From contig DS990260.1 in assembly GCA_000155435.1 (NCBI GenBank), forward strand, positions 2,396,547-2,460,546: a DNA stretch of 64,000 nucleotides. Direction: 5' to 3'. The DNA comes from Clostridiales bacterium 1_7_47FAA (GTDB lineage: Bacteria; Bacillota; Clostridia; Lachnospirales; Lachnospiraceae). A program made the position numbers and the translations under genes. Shown here in pieces: positions 34,343-42,867 of this stretch (position 1 is the stretch's first letter; each line of letters starts with the position of its first letter). The notes under the pieces are model-generated. The model was given only the letters and a program-made list of their open reading frames with translations, did not search any database and was not told the origin of the DNA.

Positions 34343-35470
34343 CTATATCATTGTCCGAAAATACTCATCCATGAATGTCATGGCGATCCCCACCGCAGAC
34401 GCCTCTTTTTCATAACTGCAGTTCCTCAGATAAAGGGTATCATTATCAAACTTATTATGAACCATCACCTTCCTGCCCAGCTGTGACATGTAAGGCCTTA
34501 GATAACCGCCCACATATCCGCCCAGCACGATGTCGCAGTCAAAACACATCCTGAGGTTGGTAATCACAATGGACAGGTCCTCAAGGTATGTGTCCCAGAC
34601 CGCCATGGCATCCCTGTCCTTCTCCTTTACAAGCTGGAAAAACTCAGCCAGGCCTCCATCCTCCCCCACAAAGGAGGACAATACCCTGGCGGAACAGTAA
34701 GGATCCGCGCATCCCCGCTTCCCGCAGTAACACGGCTTTCCCTCCGGATATATGATCATGTGCCCAAACTCCGCGCTGCGGAAATGGTCCCCGCCGTAAA
34801 TATCATTGTCCAGATAGATGGAACCTCCCACCGTGTTGCTGAGGGAAAGGTAAACCGCATTCCTGTCCGTGCCCTGAAGTTCCGCAACCGCTGCGCTGTT
34901 TGCATCATTTTCAAAATGTACCGGATAAGGGATCAGACGGCTCAGGACCTCCAGGTTGATGTCGCTGACCTGAAGGATATGGGAACGTATCAGACGGCTG
35001 TTTTCCCTGTCTATGATGCCCGGCAGGGAAATGCCCACTCCCAGTATCTTCTCTTTGTCCACCCGGCCTGCATCCAGGAACTGCTCCAGTTCCGCTGCCA
35101 GGCCCTCATAATATTCCGCCGTGTTCTCAAACCGCCTGCGGACCCTGGCGCTGTGCACCGCATCCCCCTTAAGGTCAATGATTACAAAACTTACATGGTT
35201 GGCCGTGATATCAACCCCGGCCGCATACCTTATATTCCTCACGACAGACAATGCCTTGGCCTTGCGTCCTCCCGTGGATTCATATTCCCCAACCTCCTCC
35301 ACGATTCCGGCTTCCTGGAGTTCCTTCACATTCTGAAGCACGGTGGGCATGCTGAGTCCCAGTTCAACGGCCAGCTCCGGCTTGGATATCTGCTTTCTGT
35401 GCAGGATATGGCTGGCAATCCTTGCCTTGTTCTGACGTTTCTTTTCCATTGCTTTCTCATTTATCTTCAT
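34343..35470 (-). CDS. ROK-family transcriptional regulator (NagC/XylR type)
   Basis: This 375-residue repressor has an N-terminal winged helix (residues about 10-70, ISKPELAVELGLSMPTVLQN) joined to a ROK sugar-kinase-like domain. The ROK zinc motif is complete (GKPCYCGKRGCADPYCSARV). The kinase-type Asp-containing segment HFENDANSAAVAE is present. It lies upstream of and in the same direction as the polyol operon and probably represses it through the palindrome at 34152-34175. The start at 35470 has no strong ribosome binding site; an internal ATG at 35449 is possible. Confidence 0.9.
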   Translation of the reverse strand: MKINEKAMEKKRQNKARIASHILHRKQISKPELAVELGLSMPTVLQNVKELQEAGIVEEVGEYESTGGRKAKALSVVRNIRYAAGVDITANHVSFVIIDLKGDAVHSARVRRRFENTAEYYEGLAAELEQFLDAGRVDKEKILGVGISLPGIIDRENSRLIRSHILQVSDINLEVLSRLIPYPVHFENDANSAAVAELQGTDRNAVYLSLSNTVGGSIYLDNDIYGGDHFRSAEFGHMIIYPEGKPCYCGKRGCADPYCSARVLSSFVGEDGGLAEFFQLVKEKDRDAMAVWDTYLEDLSIVITNLRMCFDCDIVLGGYVGGYLRPYMSQLGRKVMVHNKFDNDTLYLRNCSYEKEASAVGIAMTFMDEYFRTMI

Positions 35471-35609
35471 AATAGGTCAGCCCACTTTCATAAACTCTTT
35501 TCTAAAAGTAATCATACATCTAAAAAGGACGGATGACAAGGGGTAATTCAGGAAACCGGGAAATGCAATTATGGTCAGTCACATGAGGTCATGAAACGGA
35601 ATGGATTGT

Positions 35610-35638
35610 TTGACATTTCCACACGCTGATATTAGAAT
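35610..35638 (+). promoter_or_regulatory. Promoter of the TraX-family gene
   Basis: TTGACA (35610-35615), 17 nt and TAGAAT (35633-35638) are followed 50 nt later by the TraX start with TAGGAG upstream. Confidence 0.65.
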
Positions 35639-35687
35639 GGAAAAAGTCAGGTTGTATTTGTTACCTTGGGCGGATAGGAGAAAAATA

Positions 35688-36434
35688 ATGAAGCAAAAAC
35701 TGCTAACTGGCAACCAGCTAAAGATGATTGCTATAATTGCCATGACCATCGACCATTTAACGAGTGTGCTTTATCCAGACTATCCAACGGATTGGCGGAT
35801 CATTACCCTGCATATCATTGGCCGGTTGGCAGCGCCCGTCTTTTGGTATTTTATAGCGGAAGGCTATTACCATACACACGATATCAAACGATACGCCATC
35901 CGTTTGTTTGCTTTCGCAGTCATCTCGCATTTTGCTTATAATTTTGCTTTTGGTATTCCTTTCATACCATTCCAAACCTCAGTGTTTAATCAAACAAGTG
36001 TCATCTGGTCTTTGGCCTGGGGACTGATGGCGTTAGCTATAAATGACAATAAAAGGTTTAAGCCGTGGCAGAAGACAGTCCTCATTTTAGGGATTACAGT
36101 GATTACATTTTGTGCAGACTGGAGCTGTATCGCAGTATTGGCGATTGTGCAAATTGGAAGGAACCGCGGAAACTTCAAAAAGCAAATGACGATGATGATG
36201 CTGTGGGTATCGGCATATGCTGCTGTTTATGCTGTTTTTATAAATCCCATCTATGGTGTCCTGCAACTGTTTGTGGTGCTCACCATTCCCCTGCTAAAAA
36301 TGTATAATGGAAAGCAGGGGACCTGGAAAGGTATGAGATGGTTTTTCTATGTTTATTATCCGCTCCATCTGATTATCTGCGGTCTGCTCCGTCTTACATT
36401 GTACGGTAATACCGGCGTAATGATTGGCGGGTAA
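35688..36434 (+). CDS. TraX-family membrane protein
   Basis: This polytopic membrane protein of 248 residues starts with the TraX pattern LTGNQLKMIAIIAMTIDHLT, then LHIIGRLAAPVFWYFIAEGY and RYAIRLFAFAVISHFAYNFA. TraX acetylates F pilin in E. coli, but chromosomal members in Firmicutes are common acyltransferase-like proteins of unclear role. Codon use is AT-rich compared with the flanking loci. With the GyrI-like gene it makes a small plus-strand block between minus-strand operons. TAGGAG (35675-35680) sets the start. Confidence 0.85.
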   Translation: MKQKLLTGNQLKMIAIIAMTIDHLTSVLYPDYPTDWRIITLHIIGRLAAPVFWYFIAEGYYHTHDIKRYAIRLFAFAVISHFAYNFAFGIPFIPFQTSVFNQTSVIWSLAWGLMALAINDNKRFKPWQKTVLILGITVITFCADWSCIAVLAIVQIGRNRGNFKKQMTMMMLWVSAYAAVYAVFINPIYGVLQLFVVLTIPLLKMYNGKQGTWKGMRWFFYVYYPLHLIICGLLRLTLYGNTGVMIGG

Positions 36435-36586
36435 CCGTTTTATATTACTCTTGGAAGTGGAACGCACAGCCGACGGAAAGCAATTTTCAAACACGCCCTG
36501 GAATGGAAAAAGCTAAGTTAGGTCTGGCCGCCTTTGTTGGAGAAGACGTACTCAACAAATCAAGCATTAACAAGGAGGATACTATT

Positions 36587-37228
36587 ATGGCATTTGATTT
36601 TAAGAAAGAAATGAAAGAGTTTTATATGCCCAAGAATAAACCTGAGATTGTAACTGTACCAAAGGCAAATTATATTGCAGTACGAGGCAGCGGCAATCCC
36701 AATGAAGAAGGAGGGGCATATCAACAGGCAATCAGCGTATTATATGCGGTGGCGTACACAATAAAGATGAGTTACAAGAGCGATTATCAAATGGAGGGAT
36801 TTTTTGAATATGTTGTTCCTCCGTTAGAAGGTTTTTGGTGGCAAGATGGTGTGAGTGGTGTGGATTATTCTGATAAATCGGCATTTAACTGGATTTCTGT
36901 AATCCGTCTACCAGATTTTGTGAAAGAAAAAGATTTTGAGTGGGCGAAAGAGGTGGCGGCCAAAAAGAAAAAGCTGGATTGCTCATCCGCAGAATTACTT
37001 ACTGTCGATGAGGGCATGTGTGTTCAGATCATGCACATGGGAGCATTTGATGATGAACCTGGGACTGTTGCAATTATGGACCGGTTTTTAGCCGAGAATG
37101 GGTATGAAAATGATATGGACAAAGAACGATTGCACCATGAGATTTATATATCTGACCCACGAAAGGTTTCACCTGAAAAATGGAAAACAGTAATAAGGCA
37201 TCCAATTAAAAAGGGGGAAGGAATTTAG
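36587..37228 (+). CDS. GyrI-like small-molecule-binding domain protein
   Basis: This 213-residue cytoplasmic protein starts MAFDFKKEMKEFYMPKNKPE and has the GyrI-like/SOUL-type fold features VPKANYIAVRGSGNPNEEGG, YQMEGFFEYVVPPLEGFWWQ and AELLTVDEGMCVQIMHMGAF. Stand-alone proteins of this family (YdeI-like) bind or hydrolyse cationic small molecules. AAGGAGG at 36573 fixes the start. It follows TraX by about 150 nt and shares its AT-rich codon use. A related domain is part of the MerR regulator at 57664. Confidence 0.83.
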   Translation: MAFDFKKEMKEFYMPKNKPEIVTVPKANYIAVRGSGNPNEEGGAYQQAISVLYAVAYTIKMSYKSDYQMEGFFEYVVPPLEGFWWQDGVSGVDYSDKSAFNWISVIRLPDFVKEKDFEWAKEVAAKKKKLDCSSAELLTVDEGMCVQIMHMGAFDDEPGTVAIMDRFLAENGYENDMDKERLHHEIYISDPRKVSPEKWKTVIRHPIKKGEGI

Positions 37229-37853
37229 TCAGGCTGCCTAAATCAGGCCCTCCCGGTTTGGCGTCCGCAAAGTCTCATTCTGCAAGGCTTTTTTCTGGCC
37301 TAAAGCGTGACGCCGTTCCCTTTAGCGGCGCTCCCTTCCTGCGGCCCCATCCGCGTGTGTGTCCCCCCTGCCAGCCCCCGCCCGCAAAGGCCGTCCCGCC
37401 TCTTGCGGTTTCAGGGAAAGTGTTGTAAACCATGCACGTCAGCTGGCCGGACAATGGCTTGCTGATTTTGTATTTCGTGGTGCCCAAATGGTGCCCAACT
37501 TTACAAAACCATGCTGTTACAGGTTATTCCGCTTTATTCGTAGGATTTGAGAGAACGCCCATTTCATGCGGGTTTTCGTAGTCTTCCTATGAAACAATCT
37601 GCCACCTTATGACGGCCAAAATAGCCACACAGGCAATAAAAAATCCCCAGGCACCATGTTGTTCCCAGTGCTTTGGGGATTATCTTGATATTTCATCATT
37701 CTCATTCTGTCATTCTGATTTTATGATTCCCATATCATGATTTCCACTCTATGCTTTCCTTGTCATGATTCCCATACCATGTTCCACTCTATGTTTCCCA
37801 TACCATGTTTCCCACTCCAAGATTCCCAAATCATGATACCTGAATCATCAGCC
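37229..37853. other. Non-coding stretch between the GyrI-like gene and the metallopeptidase gene
   Basis: I see no gene in these 625 bases. The first part is GC-rich and looks like eroded sequence, with a direct repeat TGGTGCCCAA at 37478 and 37489. The last 150 bases (about 37690-37845) are a degenerate tandem array of units resembling CCCATACCATGTTTCC and TCATGATTCCC. A terminator lies in between (37642-37681). Confidence 0.5.
37636..37681 (-). terminator. Terminator downstream of the metallopeptidase gene
   Basis: On the minus strand AATCCCCAAAGCAC pairs imperfectly with GTGCCTGGGGATT and runs into TTTTTTA. It is about 170 nt past the last gene of the 38-50 kb operon. Confidence 0.65.
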
Positions 37854-38492
37854 TCACACCTGTGTCCCGTAATCCTTCAGCCACTTCCTGCGCCTCTTAT
37901 AATCCGGCAGGATCCGCTCCACCTCTGCCCAGAACCTGGCAGAGTGGTTCATCTCTTTCCTGTGGGCCAGTTCATGGACCACCACATAATCCAGTACCTC
38001 AGGCGGCATGAGAATCAGTTTCCAATGGAAATTCAGGTTCCCCTGGGCGCTGCAGCTGCCCCACCGGGTCTTGGCTGCCCGGATGGCAATGCGGTTATAG
38101 GTCACGCCCATCAGCCCTGCGTAATAAGCCGTCCTGGCTTCCAGCTGCATCCTGGCCTTTTTCCTGTAAGCTGCTTCCAGTTCCGGATGGGACACATAGT
38201 CAGGCTGAGGCCTCTCATCCCTGGCGCGCCGTTTTTCTTCCATAAGGAACCATTTCTGCACAATCCAGTCCTGGCGTTCTTTTATGAAATCCATCACTGC
38301 CTGGTTTGGGATTCCTCCCGGCATCCTGGCGCAGACCCGCCCGTCTGCCTTGATTTCAAGCCCCAGGGTGCTGCGTCTGGAATACAGCACCTCCACCGGT
38401 ATATTCCCTTCCTCATCACCGCGGCGCCAGCCGATTTCCACTTTGCGTATCATATCAATGCCAGCCTTCTTTCCACAATCCGCCTCAGGCAC
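37854..38492 (-). CDS. YgjP-like zinc metallopeptidase (DUF45/WLM-type)
   Basis: This 212-residue protein of the M48-like YgjP/DUF45 family has the gluzincin motif VVHELAHRKEMNHSARFW (HExxH plus downstream His) near the C-terminus. An upstream TRWGSCSAQGNLNFHWKLIL segment is diagnostic for the family. The cellular role is not established; some members sit with restriction systems. A GTG at 38492 with AAAGGAG upstream, overlapping the permease gene's end region, is the likely start. An internal ATG at 38453 is possible. It is the last gene of the minus-strand polysaccharide operon and may be a passenger. Confidence 0.85.
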   Translation of the reverse strand: MPEADCGKKAGIDMIRKVEIGWRRGDEEGNIPVEVLYSRRSTLGLEIKADGRVCARMPGGIPNQAVMDFIKERQDWIVQKWFLMEEKRRARDERPQPDYVSHPELEAAYRKKARMQLEARTAYYAGLMGVTYNRIAIRAAKTRWGSCSAQGNLNFHWKLILMPPEVLDYVVVHELAHRKEMNHSARFWAEVERILPDYKRRRKWLKDYGTQV

Positions 38493-38509
38493 ACTCCGAA
38501 GCAGCTCCT

Positions 38510-39325
38510 TTACAGCACATCAGAGAAATGGGGCCTTAAGCGCTTGAACATTTTCAGGCCCGCCAGGAATACAACAATGGTGACTCCCCAATAATACAGG
38601 GTCAGGGTGGGCCTTTCCCAGAACCAGTTCCCGGTCAGCATACTGTCCCTGTAGCCTGCCGCAATATAGTAAAAGGGATTCAGCTTTAAAACAGTGCCTA
38701 TCCAGGGGATACGGTCCGTAAACATGGATTCATGGTACATGATGGGCGTCATCCAGATCCCAAACTGGATACAGATGGAGACAATCTGTGCCATGTCCTT
38801 GAAGAACACATTGACCGCAGAGGTAAAAAATCCGATTCCCAGGGCCAGCATGGATGCCGCAAAGGTATAGTACAATGCCTGAAGCCAGGTAAGCCTCACC
38901 GCAACTCCCGTCACAAGGTACAGCCCCAGCATGATGAGGACAAAGAAGCCATGGACCATGAGGCAGCTCATCAGCTTGATGATTGGAAGGATTTCCACCT
39001 TAAACACCACTTTTTTTACAAGATAACTATATTCCTGCAGACAGTTGGTAACCGTATTCAGCACCTCGCTGTAGAAGAACCAGGGCACGATGCCCGCTAC
39101 CAGCCAAGCCACATAGGAAGCCCCGGGCACTGGCGGGGGCGTCCTGAAACCCGCAGGTCCAAAGATGATTGCATAGATGGCAATGGTCACAATCGGCTGG
39201 ATAAACATCCACACGATCCCAAAATAAGAGCCCACGAACCGTTTCCGGAAATCAGCCTTGCCCAAATCCCATATCAGCTTTCTCTTCTCAATAATCTCCT
39301 TACCAAGAGACAGTACATAATTCAT
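38510..39325 (-). CDS. wzm: ABC-2 polysaccharide exporter permease (Wzm/TagG type)
   Basis: This 271-residue membrane subunit of a glycan ABC exporter starts MNYVLSLGKEIIEKRKLIWD, then DFRKRFVGSYFGIVWMFIQP, the amphipathic gate helix and first transmembrane helix of TagG/Wzm. It has six hydrophobic segments and the conserved NPFYYIAAGYRD near the end. AAAGGA 8 nt upstream supports 39325. Such genes almost always adjoin their ATPase gene, but none is next to it. The only candidate ATPase in the window is at 7210-8631, in another operon. The pairing of the two is an inference. Confidence 0.92.
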   Translation of the reverse strand: MNYVLSLGKEIIEKRKLIWDLGKADFRKRFVGSYFGIVWMFIQPIVTIAIYAIIFGPAGFRTPPPVPGASYVAWLVAGIVPWFFYSEVLNTVTNCLQEYSYLVKKVVFKVEILPIIKLMSCLMVHGFFVLIMLGLYLVTGVAVRLTWLQALYYTFAASMLALGIGFFTSAVNVFFKDMAQIVSICIQFGIWMTPIMYHESMFTDRIPWIGTVLKLNPFYYIAAGYRDSMLTGNWFWERPTLTLYYWGVTIVVFLAGLKMFKRLRPHFSDVL

Positions 39326-39443
39326 ATATGATTTCCTTTTCTCCACAAGCGTGTCCAGGGCGTTGTTTAAATTCCCGTGAATATGGCACCTGCTATCGAT
39401 TCACAGGAATCTGCTCAACACAGTACCAGACGCTGTATCAGTT

Positions 39444-39510
39444 GTTTCAATCCACGCTCGGTATATTGTCGAAGTGCGACTGCATCCTACGTAGATGCGT
39501 GGTTGACCTC
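39444..39510 (+). repeat. Two degenerate type I-C CRISPR-repeat-like sequences in opposite orientation
   Basis: On the minus strand 39480-39444 starts GTCGCACTTCG and ends GAGCGTGGATTGAAAC, the two ends of typical type I-C repeats. Immediately next to it, on the plus strand, 39482-39510 has GCATCCTACGTAGATGCGTGG followed by TTGA, a second repeat-like stem and tail. There is no array and no cas gene. The 280-nt gap between the permease and rfbC genes holds nothing else that I recognise. Confidence 0.35.
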
Positions 39511-39608
39511 ATGGCAGTGGGGGATACCGATTACTCTCCGCCCACCACTGCCGTTAAGTCTGTTTTTGGCAATTCATCTCACCACCTTAGAGGATGGGAG
39601 AATCCTTG

Positions 39609-40166
39609 CTAATATTTGTTGAATGTATCCTTGAGGCCGCCCCACTTCCTGTCCTTCTCTGAGATAATCAGCTCCATGCCATCTGATACCGGCCAGTCAA
39701 CCCCGACTTCAGGGTCATCCCACTTAAGGCCGCCTTCATCGCCGGGATGATAGAAGTCCGTGCATTTGTATGCGAACTCCGCCTCATCTGAGAGCACCAG
39801 GAAACCGTGGGCAAATCCTTCCGGAATATAGAACTGCTTCTTATTCTCAGCGGACAGGACCACGCCGAACCATTTTCCATAAGTCTCAGAATCAGAACGC
39901 AGGTCCACCGCCACATCGAACACGGTTCCGCGTACCGCGCGGACCAGCTTGCCCTGGGGATACTGTTTCTGGAAATGCAGGCCCCTTAACACGCCCTTAA
40001 CCGACATGGACTGGTTGTCCTGGACAAATACCATATCAAGGCCGGCTTCCCTGAAATCATTCTGGTTGTAGGTTTCCACAAAATAGCCTCTCTCATCCCT
40101 AAACACAGTCGGCTCAATCACATATAACCCTTTGATATCACAGGGTGTCACTTTAATCTTTCCCAT
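39609..40166 (-). CDS. rfbC: dTDP-4-dehydrorhamnose 3,5-epimerase
   Basis: This epimerase of the dTDP-L-rhamnose pathway has 185 residues. The cupin fold features are VFRDERGYFVETYNQNDF and GVLRGLHFQKQYPQGKLVRA with the catalytic His, VDLRSDSETYGKWFGVVLSA, and the FAHGFLVLSDEAEFAYKCTDF motif. AAGGAG at 9 nt supports 40166; an ATG at 40172 is closer to it. RfbA, RfbB and RfbD are not in the window, so they must be encoded elsewhere. It implies that rhamnose (or a related 6-deoxyhexose) is in the glycan made by this cluster. Confidence 0.93.
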   Translation of the reverse strand: MGKIKVTPCDIKGLYVIEPTVFRDERGYFVETYNQNDFREAGLDMVFVQDNQSMSVKGVLRGLHFQKQYPQGKLVRAVRGTVFDVAVDLRSDSETYGKWFGVVLSAENKKQFYIPEGFAHGFLVLSDEAEFAYKCTDFYHPGDEGGLKWDDPEVGVDWPVSDGMELIISEKDRKWGGLKDTFNKY

Positions 40167-40356
40167 TGTCATCTACTCCTTTTATCTTATATCCCCGGTG
40201 CACCGCTGCCCCTGTTTTGCAGTCATCAGCGCCTGATGTCCGCATACGGCGGGTATCCATCATTAAAAGCACAGGGTTTTCCACATCCATCTGGCAATTT
40301 TATCACTTTATCCACTGTATGGCAATACCTTGTCCACTTTCCAGCCCATCTTGACA

Positions 40357-42432
40357 CTAAGACACACGCAGGCACACGATACTGAAAATCCGGATGACAA
40401 CATACATATCCATCACCATCATGAGATACAGCAGCGGCCTGTCCCCGCAATCCGTCCGCACCACCTTGTCATTCTTAAGCGTGAGTAAAAACATGGGCAG
40501 CAGCGGAAGCAGATATCTTCCCTGTACCCCGTTAATCACATTGGAGGTCACGGGCGTCCAGGCTAACAGCATGGAAAACATCAGGGCGCCAAGGCAAAGG
40601 AAGCAAAGGAACCATATCCATATGCGGCTTCCCATTTTCATCACAATGCTCTCGCCGGGTTTCCTGAATGCAAGCATCAGCAGGATGGCGGTAAGCCCCA
40701 ATATGACCACATACGGGGTATTAAGCACAGCGTCCATGTTGCCCAGGGATTCCCCCAGCATACCGGAATACAGTTTCTCCCCCTGCCACATCAGGGTGTT
40801 GTAACACATCTTAAGGACCAGAAGCGGGCTGTGAAGCAGCTGTGCAAATGTATATCCTGTCTCTTCAGCCCAGGAGATATAGCCCTCTGACGCCTCCGTA
40901 TACATGGCCACGGTCTGCCGGTTCACCAGCACCATGGCGGCGCCAAAGGCGCCCAGCACGGCTGCGGCGGACGCGGCCCATTTCCCCCACCCGCCAAACT
41001 TGCGGACCGGAATCAGCAGGCAGAAGCCAGCTATGACCCCATACACCATCTTGCAGGGGCCCATCACCCCCATGACAAGGGCCAGTTGGATCACATCCCA
41101 TATATGGACCTTTTCCGCCTTATAGGCCAGGTGCAGGCAGACCGCAGCAAAATAACTGCTAAGGGAGATAATCATCACATCATAGGAAAAGGATGACGCC
41201 AGGTGCAGGGTCATGGGAAGCAGGAACACCCCTGCCGCCACTTCTTTTCCAAATGGCATCCTGCGGATGGTAAGGTATCCCATGGCTGTAAAGAACATAA
41301 GGTTGAACAGCCTTCCCAGATAGAGAAGCCCCAAACCGCCAAGGCCCATGACCCGCGCCAGGGTGATACCCAGGGCCTGGGGAACATATGCAAGGGGGGT
41401 TGTCCTCACAGGCGGCTGATAGGAAACCGCAGTCCCCTCTTCTCCGGTGCTTCCAAGCCCCCGCTCCCTTATGGTCCTGTAGGTCCCCTCTGTCAGTTCC
41501 TGTCCGAGAACAACTGCCTGATGGGCTGCGGCACCGCTGTCTTCGCCGCCCTCACTGCCCGCTTTATCACGGTAACCGCTTCCGTCATCTTCCATCACAT
41601 CATATAAGTCCTCGATAAATGCATCCTGCACCCGCGTCAGCACATGTCCGTCCGCTGCATTGGCCGTCCGCCCCATCATATGGCTGGACAGCTGGTATGC
41701 GCTGATATAATGGCTCACCTCGTCCGGCGCGGACAGCGGCGGGAGGATGAACAGGAACAGGATTCCCAGGCTCAGGGAGGCGGCTGCGAATATCTGTTCC
41801 ATTTTCCACTTATCCCAGACAAAAATAACATATCCAAGGCCAGACGCGGTCAGCCCGGCCCAGACGCATACAGCAGCGTACCAGCCGTACAGCCACCGGT
41901 CCCCTGTCTCCAGGACCCCGGCCCGCACATCCAGGAAATGCCAGGAGGCCAGAATAAGGAGCACAATGCCGCACCCAGTCCACAGTGCCAGCCGTTTCCT
42001 GTCCGGCATATGCTTCCTGACCGGGATGTCCTTCCTGTCCCGCACAGCCTTCTTTCCTGGCACGTCCGTCCTGCCCGGCACAGCCTTCTTCTCCGGCTCA
42101 TCCGTCCTGCCCGGCACAGCTTTCTTATCCAGCTTATCCGCACTGCCCGGCACAGCTTTCTTATCCGGCTTATCCGTCCTGCCCGGCACAGCTTTCTTAT
42201 CCGGCTTATCCGTCCTGCCCGGCACAGCTTTCTTATCCAGCTTATCCGTCCTGCCCGGCACAGCCTTCTTTTCCAGCTTATCCGCACTGCCCGTCACAGC
42301 CTTCTTCCCCGGCTCATCCGTCCTGCCCGGCACAGCCTTCTTCCCCGGCTCATCCGTCCTGCCCGGCACGCCCTTTCCGCCCGGCTCATCCACCCCGCAC
42401 GGCACGCCCTTTCCACCTTTCCTACCTGCCAT
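40357..42432 (-). CDS. DUF2142-family membrane protein with a 12-residue repeat at the N-terminus
   Basis: This polytopic membrane protein of about 691 residues has roughly 11-13 transmembrane segments. The DUF2142 hallmark FLFILPPLSAPDEVSHYISA follows the third hydrophobic stretch. The fold is that of GT-C (PMT-like) lipid-linked sugar transferases, so a role in adding a side sugar to a surface polymer is likely but unproven. The first 137 residues are eleven copies of a 12-residue lysine-rich unit (DKKAVPGRTDKP type), predicted cytosolic. The start at 42432 is chosen for GGGGAGG 6 nt upstream. It overlaps the DUF2304 gene by 11 nt. Confidence 0.82.
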   Translation of the reverse strand: MAGRKGGKGVPCGVDEPGGKGVPGRTDEPGKKAVPGRTDEPGKKAVTGSADKLEKKAVPGRTDKLDKKAVPGRTDKPDKKAVPGRTDKPDKKAVPGSADKLDKKAVPGRTDEPEKKAVPGRTDVPGKKAVRDRKDIPVRKHMPDRKRLALWTGCGIVLLILASWHFLDVRAGVLETGDRWLYGWYAAVCVWAGLTASGLGYVIFVWDKWKMEQIFAAASLSLGILFLFILPPLSAPDEVSHYISAYQLSSHMMGRTANAADGHVLTRVQDAFIEDLYDVMEDDGSGYRDKAGSEGGEDSGAAAHQAVVLGQELTEGTYRTIRERGLGSTGEEGTAVSYQPPVRTTPLAYVPQALGITLARVMGLGGLGLLYLGRLFNLMFFTAMGYLTIRRMPFGKEVAAGVFLLPMTLHLASSFSYDVMIISLSSYFAAVCLHLAYKAEKVHIWDVIQLALVMGVMGPCKMVYGVIAGFCLLIPVRKFGGWGKWAASAAAVLGAFGAAMVLVNRQTVAMYTEASEGYISWAEETGYTFAQLLHSPLLVLKMCYNTLMWQGEKLYSGMLGESLGNMDAVLNTPYVVILGLTAILLMLAFRKPGESIVMKMGSRIWIWFLCFLCLGALMFSMLLAWTPVTSNVINGVQGRYLLPLLPMFLLTLKNDKVVRTDCGDRPLLYLMMVMDMYVVIRIFSIVCLRVS
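42022..42417 (-). repeat. 36-bp tandem repeat encoding the basic N-terminal tail
   Basis: Eleven 36-bp units encode GKKAVPGRTDEP, DKKAVPGRTDKP and variants such as DKKAVPGSADKL. Several neighbouring units are nearly identical at the DNA level, so copy number could vary by slippage or recombination. Confidence 0.9.
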
Positions 42433-42826
42433 CCTCATCCTCCCCGGCCCCTTCGCTCCCAAGAAGTTCCTGCATCTTAAGCTCCAGTTCCTCCCTTTCC
42501 TTCTGGGCCAGGGCGATTTTCTGCACCAGCTCCTTCTGCTTGCTCTCCATCTGGGACACCTGGAGGGTCATGCCAAAGACTTTGACCATGAGAAGGAAAA
42601 TCATGAACAGGAACAGGAAATTAGGCGTGGAATAGATTCCAAGGAGCCTGGCGCATGCATCAGCCACGCCGGGGAACAGGGAGAACACAACCAGGATCAG
42701 GGCCACAATGACCCAGAACATGGCGGCTTCAATCTGTACCTTTGCCTGGCGTATTTTCCTCATCATAAAAGACATAGTCAGCAAAGAGACTATAACCAAT
42801 ATGACCCTGAATATAGGTTGCATCAT
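42422..42826 (-). CDS. DUF2304 small membrane protein
   Basis: This 134-residue protein has three hydrophobic segments (IFRVILVIVSLLTMSFMM, AAMFWVIVALILVVFSLFPG and FLFLFMIFLLMVKVFGMTLQ). A charged coiled-coil tail rich in Glu/Lys follows. This is the DUF2304 layout. Members are often encoded beside polyprenyl-phosphate glycosyltransferases and may act as their membrane partner. The dolichol-phosphate-mannosyltransferase-like gene at 45146 would be such a partner here. AGGTGGG precedes the ATG. Confidence 0.85.
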   Translation of the reverse strand: MMQPIFRVILVIVSLLTMSFMMRKIRQAKVQIEAAMFWVIVALILVVFSLFPGVADACARLLGIYSTPNFLFLFMIFLLMVKVFGMTLQVSQMESKQKELVQKIALAQKEREELELKMQELLGSEGAGEDEDGR

Positions 42827-42867
42827 AGGCCCACCTGCTTTCTTTGGTTATTTCTATATATTTCCAA

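Noticed and set aside
39444-39510. Functional CRISPR array
   Set aside because: Only two degenerate, oppositely oriented repeat-like pieces are present, with no regular spacers and no cas genes within the window.
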